Source of the DNA: Rhizoctonia solani
Taxonomy: Eukaryota > Basidiomycota > Agaricomycetes > Cantharellales > Ceratobasidiaceae
NCBI RefSeq assembly: GCF_016906535.1
Contig: NC_057371.1
Coordinates: 1,488,001 to 1,552,000 of the forward strand
DNA length: 64,000 bases
Direction: 5' to 3'
The translations under genes and the position numbers were made by a program. Position 1 is the stretch's first letter; every line of letters starts with the position of its first letter. Positions 47,686-58,977 of this stretch are shown here, piece after piece. Under the pieces are notes generated by a model that saw only the letters and a program-made list of their open reading frames with translations, did not search any database and was not told the DNA's origin.

Positions 47686-50244
47686 AATGTCGCTTGAGTT
47701 CTTGAAGTGATAAGACTACTATTGGTAGTTTCTGCGGCAAGCCTTTCGGCCGAACTTGAAAAATGGATTGAAAGGCCAATCAGTTGAAGAGGGGTAACTC
47801 AACTTCAAACGCCACTTTTCCAGAACAGGAGCTCAAAGCTTTACGTGGGTTATTAAGTAGTCAAAAATTCGAAAAGCTTATCAACTGGGCCTGGCGGGGC
47901 CGTAAGTGCGCACTATGACGGCTCGTTCAGCCGTAAAGCCGTATTTTCAAATACATTTGCAAACATCATAACAGCTGATTAGGTACTACCAAGCTCCAAT
48001 CGAACGTGGTTAAGCGCCAGATCACTGATCCAGAAGACAGTGAGAATGGTGAGAATGTGTATTGGCGCACGTCCAATAAAGGTAAAGGGGAGCATGGCAA
48101 CACATAGCGCTCCTCTCATTTAGTACCAGGCAAATACATAAGAGGATAGTGGGTATTAGTAAGCAAGTATAGCCCACACATTTGTCAAGCACAAGCACTT
48201 TAACATAAGGACCACCGACTTTCAAACCGGGTCGCTTTAGCCGATATCAATAAGTGCGCCATTAAATTTCTCAAGTTTAATTTGTTCGTTTAGATCCAGG
48301 GGCTCCAGGTTCTGAGAGATACAAACATATGCGCGCCAAACGAAGTCCCTAGGCCAAGCATGAGGCATATACAGATACGATAACGTCTTATCTCGCGACA
48401 TGATGGTCGCACAGAGTACAAGATGCAAGGGATTATAGGGCGATGATGGCCTACCTACGGCGCATATAGCTAAGCTTCATTTGGCTTGCTGGTGTAGGGC
48501 CATGCCCGTTACGTTCATCAAGTGCGCCCTAACTACCAAGCGGAGAGATAACCTTTAGCGTGCCACATATTAAAGGGAGCCGTGAAGCTCGGAAACAAGC
48601 CAACATCTCGCTTGAAAGCTCACCCAATGCACGCTTATCTTGCTTCCCTCTGAGAGAAAATATCCTGAACGAGATCCGCAGTTATCGCTACAGACTATGG
48701 CATACCGTGATGGATCCCATGGACCCACTTGGTATAATATTCGAACGGGAGTTTTGAGGTGCGGGGAAGTACCTTTCCACGGCATATCAGTCAGGTTTGC
48801 TTGATATTTGTATTGATACATGCCTAGATCTGTGTGAAGTGACAGTCCTGGATAAAAAGTCTATCGTGGCCTTCATTGCCTTTGTTCAAGTCCGAATTAA
48901 TCTCGCTTTGCTTGACACCTGCCTGCAGAGGTCACCTGGGTGCTTCCCGACTTGATCGTCTCCACGTTTTGAAGAGCTGGGCGGAACGATCATGCGAACA
49001 TCAAAGAGCATGAGGTGGGACGTAAACCCCCGAGGAGATGTACCTGGCAAGGGAAAAAAAACATCATACGTAATTCCAATCCGGTGGCACGATTACAGAG
49101 CCAAGGAGGAATTTTGCGATTGCTCGGTCTTCGCCCCGAGCTGTGCCGACGCTCATCGCTCGCAAAGCGCCGAAACAATGATGATCAGGATCCTAATATC
49201 TGAAAAATGCCGGCGGCCATAGCGTCAGTGCCTGTCAGATGTCACGCAATAGGCAATTGGCGCGCTGGGACGAGAGATAAAGGAAACTTACTGAGCTAGC
49301 AACCATCCCAATTGGGGCAATGAAGATAGAAGATGAAGGAGAGCAAAAACAAAAATTGCCTTGGAGCCGCAGCCGACGAGAGTGTGTAAGAGCCTCCTGA
49401 TTGAGGCCTCGTGCCTGGCTCAGCCTCCAAGGATCCTTGCTTGCGTGAGCAAAGCTAGGCTGAGAGCTGGTATTATTATTTTTTGGTTGGCGACTTCTTC
49501 TCTAAGCGATGCTGGATCAGTCTTGCCGAGCACCCTGAGCCAAAGAGACTTGTCTTGCGCAAACAAGGCCGCCGAGCAAAGCCCACGAGGACTGGAACAT
49601 CGAGGTTAACGTATCGAATTTATGCATAGGGTCGGGTCAACTGTTGACAGCCTATTAGTACAATTGGCTGAGCTGGAGCGTCAGTTGAGGGTGTCGGCTG
49701 CGGAGAGAACAGGGATAAAGTACGAACGGACTAGCCCATCCATCATAGGGACATACGCTGACGTCGTTACGACAAGAGCCCAGGCCAACGCATACTTAAT
49801 TTGACACACACCCGACAATGACAATAAGAACCGCGCTCGTAGCTCGTTTGTCAGGCTGTGTGGATCGTGATACGGTGGCCATCGTACACTTGGATGATGA
49901 CTTGAGTGAGTAAGAGAACAACGAGTCTGGGCAGGGTTGGGCGTAGAATAGTAAAGGTGGGGCGCCCCTCTTTACAAGCCAAGAGCTCCAACTGCCGCCG
50001 GCTGCAGCGTGTTTTAATATGTCAACAGCCATTTGCAAATAAATCATCGATCAATCGAGTCATCCAAAACAGGTATTTAATTTCCTCTCGACCAAAGCCC
50101 GAGTCCTCGGCGCGCGTGATCATAGGTGCGTAATCTTACAAGATGAAAAGCCAAAAAGCCGTACCGCCACCCAAAGTTTGTTCCAAACACAATGCGCCCA
50201 ACGGGAATTCATAGACGTTCTATTGCATGATGAAAAGTGCATAA
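47686..50244. other. Gene-poor region, no supported gene
   Basis: About 2.56 kb. Open frames are short (the largest about 80 codons: 48570-48821 minus, 49361-49609 plus) and carry no domain, and I found no splice-joined series. Some imperfect inverted repeats occur near 49410-49470 (GGCTCAGCCT against AGGCTGAG). It may be relic repeat or long promoter sequence. Confidence 0.4.
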
Positions 50245-53104
50245 TCAAAGCTCCCATCCCGCCTTCTGCGGCCACCGCTGTCCTTGCCAATCCCTTAATA
50301 ATTTATCCGCGCGTTCTGGCTGGAGTGTAATGTCATCATTCAAACAGAGCATTAGAGCATCTTGGATCGTATCCTCCGCATGAATCTTATTCTCCAGCCG
50401 CTCGAACAACGCCTTGATAGAGTTGGGGTTCCTATGAATACACATCAATGACCCCATTATCCCGCAAGACAAAGAGAGACAAACTTTAACATTGCGAAAT
50501 GCGAAGGCGTCAGACCTGCTAAAAAAAGTCACGCGAGACTGAATATATACTGCCAACGCGCACTTGCCTATTGTGAACCTATACCGAGTGATTAATTCCA
50601 CAGCCCAGTCTCGAACCGACGTTGTCTCGCCCCGGACTGCGTAAATACATGAGCCAAAGAAAAATTGGCCGCGCGATAGTCTGCGACAAGCGGTAGGTGG
50701 GGGCTATTTCTTTCGGCGGTTCTTGCTCCAGGTCCTTCCATGGTGTCCAGACGCGACCCGATCCTGGCAAAAAGGCTGAGAATCCTAAGTCTCCGCTCGC
50801 CGCGACAAGCGCAGTAATTACTTGTCACGCATGACCCATCAGACAGGGTTACGAACGGAGTATGACTGCATTGCTTACCGCAATCACCACAATGTGGAAC
50901 TTCGAACGCCAAACGCGCAAAGATCCCGCTGGCACCTCGAATGCGAGGACTAGACGCTCCAAGGCATTCGGTTCGTTTGATAGTACATCGCGCACCAGGG
51001 TCCGAATACATCCCGGGTTTATCGCTGCTCTTCGAAGGTTGAAATAATGGCCAGTTCTTCCATCCGAATCTCCCTAAACTAGCCTAGATAGATAGAAAAA
51101 AAAATGTCAGAACATGCAAAACGTCGCATAAAGAAGCGGTACGGACGTAGGGATATCCATCACGGGATACGAAGGCGTATTGCGTCCTTCCTATCGCGGT
51201 GTCACCCGTGCTATCAAGCACGTTCATAACTCGATCTTCTTGCAATGTTGTCCTAACCTGTCTTCGCACGTCGACTAGATCGCTATCAGCCGCTCCACCA
51301 AGTTCTTTCCACGCCTGTGCTGACTGGACGGGGCCCCATTCGTCGTCATCGCCCCCTATCCGCGCGACGACCCATGCCCACAACAATGCTTCGCGATGCC
51401 GTTCGACTATCCAATGCGTGGTCAAAAACGGTAGATACGCGTCCTTGGCTTCAGGGTTCATCCGAAATCGTGTTGTCCTGTGTAGTGCAACTGGGAATGC
51501 CAGGTGATGGACACTTCGTCGACCATCGATTTGACGAGGGTCTTGGCTTCATGTGTTGTGTACGGCCGATAGCGCTGCCCGAAGCGGTCTCCTATGATTG
51601 CGGTCAGTGACGTCGCAACCCCTCTTATGCCATGTGGATAAATGTACCTAGAAGCATGTTTGAGTACTGCAGGGTTTGCCATTCTCCATACGCCTTTTTG
51701 GTCTCTCTTGTCGTGGGGGGTACCATGAGGTCAGATTGCATTCGAAGAACAGGGCCGTAAGCTATAGACCCCAAATGAGTAAACGGTCCGATAGGATCTC
51801 ATAGCAAGGGTACCATAGGTGTAGAAGTCCCAGGGGGTCATAGGTGCCATGAAGAAGATATCGTCGTTCTGATGGTGGCGCTCAATGCATTATCCAGGAG
51901 CAAGTAGAAGGGATGATGGCGTACCATGTATATGCTAACGTGCCTATCAGTAAAGGATGATCATATATAGATAATAGACTCACAATGCCTCACTCAGATT
52001 GAGGTTCGTGAGTTGAGATTCAATGCTTAAACTGAGCAAATTCAAGGCTTGTTCGCTCATAGGACTAACGGACCAACCTGCTAAACGTCGGCTGTCGATA
52101 GTCGCTCATAAACTGAGAATGGTGAACTACATCCAGGGTGATCGAACCGTCTTTGCTATTATGATTGTTCAACCATTGAGGAATCTGACCCAGTAGGGTA
52201 TTGCGCGAGTGCGTCAAATTGCACGACGGAAAGGGAAAGTCGGCAGCCAACACTTGGAACCTCGTGGACCAGCGGTGGAAGTTATCGAGCACAGAGCGGA
52301 TTGAATGACGGAGCTCGTCGTGTTCACTATGCAAATTAAAATACGTACATTTTTTGGTTTGCTTGTTTCTCTACATGCTGGAACTCACCGGAATAACTTG
52401 TCTTCTGCTCCCTCTTTTTGTTTATTTCTGCCTCGAGGCGTCTCTTCCTGAACGAACCGAGGCTCGGACATTTCCGCTATGCGCCTCGCGCGAAAGTGGA
52501 GCGGGTCGCTCCCGTTGGTCCATGTCCAGACGACATCGAGAGAAGGGGGAGAGCGGGACGCGAGACCATGCGGGCACGCAAGACCGTTGACGGTATGGTT
52601 CAGACAGTCGCGTGGCAAGCCGAGCGCGTCGCGGCGCGGAAGTCGTTTGCTCAGGGCCAACGGAGTATCGTGCTGGGTGTTCGTCAGGGCACGGTACTTG
52701 GTGGCGAGATGCGCCATAGGAGACTGTTCGGTCGGAAACACAAACTCTGCTTGATTGGCTGGAGGCGCGAGGCCATTCTCGCACTTGACCAACGCGTCGA
52801 GAAAGGAGTCCTTGAGATAGCCTGGTTCTTGCACGGTTCGGCCGGGGTTACGGCCAGCAGCAGCGCTTGGAGTGGAAAGCAAGAAGATCAGTACACAGAC
52901 GGAACCGGCGGCGAGGACGAGTGCAAATTGGAGCGGCCGGGAAGTGGGCCAGTATATGTGGATGACAGCCCGGTCCGATGATGCTGGGTCAATATTCGAC
53001 CGTGTGCGTTTATGTGCGGGGCGGGCACTATTCCCATTGCTTGTGCCAGGAACAGGTAATCCATGTCCATGTCCAGGAGCAGACCAGAATCGTATACCAG
53101 CCAT
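50245..53104 (-). CDS. Stealth-family sugar-phosphotransferase
   Basis: Stealth proteins transfer sugar-1-phosphate from nucleotide sugars; relatives include human GNPTAB and the cryptococcal xylosylphosphotransferase. The minus-strand start at 53104 gives a basic cytoplasmic tail and one anchor (residues about 59-76, LQFALVLAAGSVCVLIFLL). The conserved regions follow: CR1 DVVWTWTNGSDP (190-201); CR2 EHDELRHSIRSVLDNFHRW; a block HQNDDIFFM; CR3 RMQSDLMVPPHDK, RPYTTHEAKTLVK and FLTTHWIVERHREALLWAWVV; RTQYAFVSRDGYPY and FEVPHCGDC; and near the end MLCLNDDITLQPE (CR4). Exons are spread over 2.9 kb and several joints look shifted by one base, so smaller separate genes would be a misreading. A Golgi location is inferred from the anchor. 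Donor and acceptor are unknown. Confidence 0.8.
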
Positions 53105-54127
53105 GGCTGTAATTAGAGTGCGTATGCCCGCCGTCGTTGCGGAATTGCGGATGAAAGCACAAGACGTGGTTCAGGATTAGGTCCCTATAGAAGTCGTCGT
53201 GGTGCGCGATAGTCCGTCATTACACCATCAATTCCGTATCGTAACTCGTCCGTATCCACGTCTCGCCACTACGGATATCGGTGCGGAATTTGATTTCTCA
53301 GGATAGACAAAAGAGACAAAAGAGACAAGTGTCGTCACTCTAATACCTAAAAAAAAATTACAACGCGACTTGCCGTGAAAATTAAAAAAGCAATGACATG
53401 ACTGACACTAGACTAGGAATCGCTGTGGCCACTTTGCAGCCCAGCTCCGGCTCCGACATCTGTTCGCCAGAGGCGATCTGAGAAACTCTGCAGCGACACA
53501 GGGCCATAGAGTTAACCCTCGCGGGTTTACTACGGCTCCACTCGAAAGCAAAAAGCTGGTGTAATTTGCTTCAGACATCGTAAGCCTACATCGTATAGTA
53601 CATCGCGGGCATTCTTTGGCTCGAGGTGCTCATTCCGGACTTTAGGCCCGACGAACCGTTGTTTTCAAACTCCGCCAGTAACATCGCCCGAAGCCATACC
53701 ATATGCGTGGGAGGATTCAGCCGGTTAGATCTTGCTCACAGGGCCATCAAGAACGTGCAGTTTCATGCAATGTATATAGTATTATTAATTCACGGCAGGG
53801 ATGGAGTCAAATCCAAAAGGTCTATTGAGAACAAGAATAACGAAGGAGATCATAGTACAGTGCAATAAAACACAAAGCGCATGCGTGTAAGGAGAGCGTA
53901 TAAGGAGCCTTAGGTCGGACGGAGACGGAGATGGGATATAGATGCCATGTATGAAATGGAGAAGGACATGCAGATACTCAAAAAAAAAGTAAATAAACCT
54001 CGACTGACTGCAGCGAATATAATGATTCGCCAGAGAGAGCAAGCAGATAACAAAGCGAAAATACAATAACACGATGGCTAACGAGCAGGACGGACTCCAG
54101 GCGACCGCCTCTTCTGCGAAAGTCACC
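53105..54127. other. Intergenic region, no supported gene
   Basis: About 1.0 kb: promoter of the Stealth gene and 3' flank of the Ecl1-like gene. A short tandem AGAGACAAA-type repeat lies at about 53305-53330. The minus open frame reaching 53785 is an out-of-phase extension over the Ecl1-like gene. Confidence 0.5.
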
Positions 54128-55184
54128 TCAGAACTGATCGGTGTTGGAGCGTTGGCGCGTTCGTCCGCGTTGCCAGCTATCTGTTGGGATATAGCTGCCA
54201 ATGCGATCCGATGCAAGCTCTTCCTTTTCACATTCAACGTCGTAGAGACCACCCCAGTCGCGGCCGCGCTGGTCGGCCTTGACCGATGATTGGATCGAAC
54301 GGGAGATCCAGACGGGTTCAGAGGAAAGAGACTTGGGAAGGTTGGTAGGGATGGGGGTGGATGTTGTGCGGGCTTTTGCGGGCTTGGGGGCGGATGAGTT
54401 GAGGGTGGAAGCCGTAGAGCCGGTGACAAGGCGGCGGAGTCGTTGTGCAGCTTCTGTGTTCGCAGACTGATAAGACTCGAGGTAGCCCTGAGCAAGGCAG
54501 TTGTCGGTTACAGGGGTGGCAAGCGAGGCAGTGTCATCGAGGGTGAACACAGACATGTGCCGTGGGGTAAGCGAAGCCTGGGTGGAAGGTGCGCGGCGAG
54601 ATGAGCGAGGAGACTTGATGGTAATGGGGAATATGGGTGCGGCCTTGACATCGAATATATCGCTGTCTGAATCATCGTCTGACATGTCATCGTCGGGATA
54701 TCCGCGAACACCATGGGCCCAGCACTTGATGCCCTCGTAGTCCTTGCCCATCCAGCGGCTGCCGACCAATCGGGTGGCTCCGGCAGCAGGCAGACTCCAT
54801 GCAACTTCACTCTCGGGCGAAGGCGCACGGTCCTCGGCATCGAACCCGAGTTGGATGATCGGAGGAGCGCGGGGAGCATTGGACATCCGCGGCCGCACCC
54901 GAGACATCGAGCGCGAACGCGGCTCTCGCACCTTGCGCGACCACCCGATCGGGCTCGGGCCTTCCAATCGCGCACGCAGGCGGGAGTTGACTGTATGCGG
55001 TGCCGGTGACAGGGGAGATCTTCTCCCGTCATGCACTCGAGCGAGCAGTACGACGCAAATTCACATGTCTGAAAATCGAAAATCAAGTCAGCCCGAGTTC
55101 ATAGACCGAGTTCTGCAGACGCACAAATTCCGTGTTGACAAACTGCTTGTTGCAAGAGAGGCAGCAATCAATGTCCAATTCCAT
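54128..55184 (-). CDS. Ecl1-type zinc-binding protein with long disordered tail
   Basis: Ecl1-family proteins are small zinc binders that extend chronological lifespan and respond to starvation in fission yeast. The minus-strand start at 55184 gives MELDIDCCLSCNKQFVNTEF. An intron of about 55 bases (55070-55127) joins this to TCEFASYCSLEC. The CxxC...CxxxC pair is the Ecl1 zinc box. A one-base frame jump follows at about 55036, after which the frame runs to 54128 with a long Ser/Arg/Pro-rich region: SRSMSRVRPRMSNAPRAPP, MSDDDSDSDIFDVKAAP and RHMSVFTLDDTASLATPV. The family is usually under about 150 residues in yeasts; here the box heads a protein of about 340. Assignment rests on the short zinc box alone. 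Confidence 0.6.
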
Positions 55185-56644
55185 CGCGGTCGTTCAAGGG
55201 GGTGCTAGGGGCAGGGGGAGGGGCAGGACGCGACGGCCAGTGTGTAGAGGATGCGTTGATGAGGGGGTCCTTCATCTCGCTCGCTTTATTTATTACTTGT
55301 CCGGCCCCAAGAACCGTCGAGAGCAATTGCCGTCAGCATTTGAAATCTTCAAGGAAGCACTGGCTTCTCCACACACAATGCCAAATATGCCCCTCTTGGT
55401 TACGTCTTGCCAAATTCGTCTCCCCCCAAGATTCCTCATCCCCCCATGTCATTCGGCGAGTGCGGAGGTTTATCTCGAGCTATAGCTGCTTTGCTGAGCC
55501 CCGTATAGGTTTTGTATGCACGCATAGGATGAAACATTCGTACTATTAGCTCTTGTTGTTGCGTCATAGTGCTTTATCATCGCAGCAAAAACGTGACCAG
55601 CCTGCCGCGGCATCCTCAGGTCGGCATACTCCCGTATTCCTCGCTAGATCACCCGAAAAAGACAAATCGGCCCAATAGTACGGTACGCTTCTTACTAGGT
55701 ACATAGGATAGAGAAGCCCTCTGGGTTTGGAAGCTGCCCGCTTTCTACTAGCTTTTTTTGTACATCCATCACTCTCAGGGACAAACTAAGACTTACTTAC
55801 TTACTCAATAGCACAATACCCTCACCTCTCGATATGCAGCGAGCCTCGACGGTGCAGCATTGATCACTGAACCCGATACGCGCGCTCACCGTACGTCGTG
55901 ATGTTCTGCATTCAGCTCTCACAGATCCGACTTGTAAATTTCCAGCCACTGAGCACGGCAGGTCCTACAACCGGTCAAATTTCTTTTAATCTACCCCCGC
56001 ACACAAGGCACTCATGTCCAAAGCCAGCAAATCACTATGCGCCTCTTCTGCATTGCGCCTCCTTCTTCTCGCAATATCCATACGCTTCCCCTCGATGAGC
56101 AACCCGAGCCCGACGCTGTTCTTCTGAATCCCACGTAGCAATCCCCAAGTCGGATGTATACTCTTTTTATCAGCGCTTACGAACATGCCTTCGGCCTAGC
56201 CTCGATTCAGCCTAACCATTGCATTCGGCAATCCCCACCGATGGGCAGCTTGCTTGGTCAAGCTTTTCTGCCCCGCACTTGTGCGCACCATCCTCATTGA
56301 TCGCTTTACGACCACCAGCCTATGCTCTTGATGACCAAACAAGCACTGCCATTGATGGTTCTCTTTTGCGCTGTATGCCGGACTGCGGGAGATTCGAACC
56401 GAACTCGATCTTTTCCTCTTTTAGTATCAAACTGGCGCTCATAAATGATGGTCTCCCGCCCCCGGTCGCTGCTTCTGCATTTTAGGGTGCCTCCACCGGC
56501 ATTAGTGGCTCTGTATAAATCTGTCTCGGGCAATGATCTGCTGCTGACTGATGTAGAGACTAGGCAATTAAGCTGTCAATTGCGTTGTTTCAAGAATTTC
56601 AACCGATCGAGAGTTGAGCATCATGTATATGCGTACCATCGACA

Positions 56645-56682
56645 TGCGCACATCGGTATGCGCACATCGGTACGCGTACATC
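56645..56682. repeat. Short tandem repeat, 14-base unit
   Basis: The unit TGCGCACATCGGTA occurs twice exactly (56645-56658, 56659-56672) and once more in decayed form (CGCGTACATC, to 56682). Confidence 0.7.
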
Positions 56683-57541
56683 TTCAGTTCCGGTCGTGTT
56701 CCTGTCCTGGTTCCTAATATCTCGATCCCGATCCTCACTGCCAGCCCAGAGCTCGACATCGTGGAGAGTCGCATGCTTTACTCTGCTCTTAAAGTGGCGT
56801 CTTGACATTTGATTCATAATTAATTACATCAACAGAGTCTAGGTTTCGTTTACTTTCTGCCACCCAAGAGTCTCGTGCGGGCTGAAGTGGCCGAGTTTTG
56901 GGCTGCCAATGATGTTGGATGACATTTGTCCTTCTTGCGGCAGTTTTGCATGTAGGAGGCGCTGCATGCAAATCGTAACACTGAAGTTAGTCGCCATTCA
57001 ACGGCTTGGTCGGTTAACCCCCGACGTCACTGCTTCTATTAACTGTATAGTTTATTAATATTGATTCATATTTTTTGCGAGTTCCTGCAGACTGAGCTAT
57101 GAATAGAAACGAAGCCGGGTCCGAGCGTCGCAGTATTTTCTAAAGATGTAACTGACGCTCATATAACTATGGTATTTCAAGGCCGTACGGTTGATGACCC
57201 TTTTTATAACTCGGTCGTTCCCCGCCCATCACCAACCTGATCTGGACACGAGACATCCTGCCCGATAGGACCCGTATGTAACCTGTTCATTATTTGGCTT
57301 ATTACCACTGCTGGAAGTCTCATAGCCCATCAGTGGATTACACGGATATTCACGCCTTTATCGTCGCCAGGGACGCAGTACACTTGTATTATAGATCGGT
57401 CGCCCGATCGAAGGACATCTGCGCTAGTAGCACCGTAAATCGTAGCTTCCACAAGGTCTAGATAACCCAAATTAGGAAGTCTACGTGTCCCCATTTCTTA
57501 AGATGTAGATGGGCTTAGTCACACACGAAAATACCTCATAC

Positions 57542-57566
57542 CCCCTCAAATGTCAGATTTGAGGGG
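57542..57566. repeat. Perfect 10-bp inverted repeat (hairpin)
   Basis: CCCCTCAAAT and ATTTGAGGGG are separated by a 5-base loop (GTCAG), giving a perfect 10-bp stem. No neighbouring gene gives it an obvious role. Confidence 0.7.
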
Positions 57567-58977
57567 TGTTATGACACAAAGGTCCAGATGTGGAGAGATA
57601 AGAATTCCTTCTTTTTACCTGACGTGTGCTAAGCCGCTCGTTACAAACGAGCCACCGCGGACAGATTGCAAATGACCAAGTGATGGGCGCCCTCGACGGT
57701 TTGTATAGTCGATAATTCATTCCATCAAGATATGATTTTAAAGATCTGCTATCTTGACGTATCAAATGATGGTAATGAGGGATTTTCTGTGCATGTACTT
57801 GCATTAAGCGTGGTGGTTGAAAGGTATACATAACATCAGGGTCGGGATTGAAGGGGGCCGTCGGTATCGTCCTAATCCTTGACTTGCACTGCGCCCTTAT
57901 GAAATTAAGGTGGTTGTGCAATGCATAGATAGCATGGATCGAGCCCGAGGCCATCTTAATTCCAAATACTCTTCTCTTGGTCTATCGTAAAACTGTCTCG
58001 GCATCGGGCGTCTTACGAGATATATTTACAAGACAAATGTACAACTTCGATAACCTGGGTCACACTATCTCTTTTTGGCCTTGCAGATCATGTGATTAAG
58101 CCATGTCCTTTTCCAGCCTTGAAAAGCATAAGCTCCCCTTCTCGACGATCCCAACGCACTCGAAGATGCATCTGTTATTCTCAGCCGTCCGATAAATCGC
58201 GGCCCCGAAGTAGAGCGCGGATGGCCCTATCCCCGTGTTTGAACAGATTGTGAGACCCGAGTAAAGCTCGGGAGTCGACGTGATCCCCGACACATCCCCT
58301 TGCTCAACCCCCCTCTCGGGTCATCATATGTGCCTGATCAAGCTTGCTGCGTTTGGTTATGAGAGGTCTTTTGTGTTCGAACAGACCGCTCGTGCGAGTT
58401 CCGGTAGGGAATTCCCGAGTCCTATCGGATGTGAGAAGCTCTTGGTTGCGGGAGTGTATCTCACGCTTATTCCGGGAGACGTGCCTGGATATATACTATA
58501 CGAAAGTTTAGATTCAAGCGTTTATTCATATTAGGAATGGATCCACAGATTCAAATCAATTCCGGCTGGTGAGTAATATGTATTCATTGGTACACCTTAC
58601 AACAAAGGCGCACTGCTGGTCAAGCTCCACTTACATGGAGCACGACGTACGCCCTGCGCCAGACTATGAGCAACAGAGCGCGGAGATGTCATGGAGCTCT
58701 GCATAGCCTATCCACCTACTTTTGCCCTTCGTGGAGCTTGGGCTGGAACCCGTCTGTCAGTGGCTTGGTGTGAGTCCAGGCGCAACAGGGGATCCTGGTG
58801 GGGTTCATGGGTAAATTGTAGCTCGCTTCCTCGTTACATAGCACACGAATAGAAGGTGTACAAACCAAGTACAAACATTGCAGCAAAGTCTGGACTGAGG
58901 GTTCAGCCGTCTTCTGTAATCCCGCGTGTACTCCGGTACGGGCTCACCTTGTTCCTCGAACAGTTCTACTTTGTTAT

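Larger units (their letters stand above)
55185..58977. other. Long gene-poor region
   Basis: About 3.8 kb with no convincing gene. The longest frame (57553-57954, minus, 133 codons) has no recognisable domain. Two opposed small frames (58096-58293 minus; 58280-58534 plus) look somewhat protein-like but lack support. A 14-base tandem repeat (56645-56682), a perfect hairpin (57542-57566) and a CTTA microsatellite near 55790 are present. No tRNA was found. Confidence 0.45.

Noticed and set aside
52418..52981. 187-codon + strand open frame
   Set aside because: It lies antisense to the first exon of the Stealth gene, which carries the anchor and the CR1 motif.
53785..54495. 236-codon minus-strand frame overlapping the Ecl1-like gene
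   Set aside because: Out of phase with the better-supported frame 54128-55036; its hydrophobic part looks like translated AT-rich flank.
56370..56410. tRNA B-box-like GATTCGAACC
   Set aside because: The flanking bases do not form a T stem and there is no matching A box or anticodon arm, so it is not a tRNA.
57553..57954. 133-codon minus-strand open frame
   Set aside because: No domain, no splicing signs and no neighbour context; left as unsupported.
58096..58534. Two opposed small frames, 58096-58293 minus and 58280-58534 plus
   Set aside because: The minus one looks slightly protein-like (TSTPELYSGLTIC), but there is no supporting exon or promoter evidence for either.
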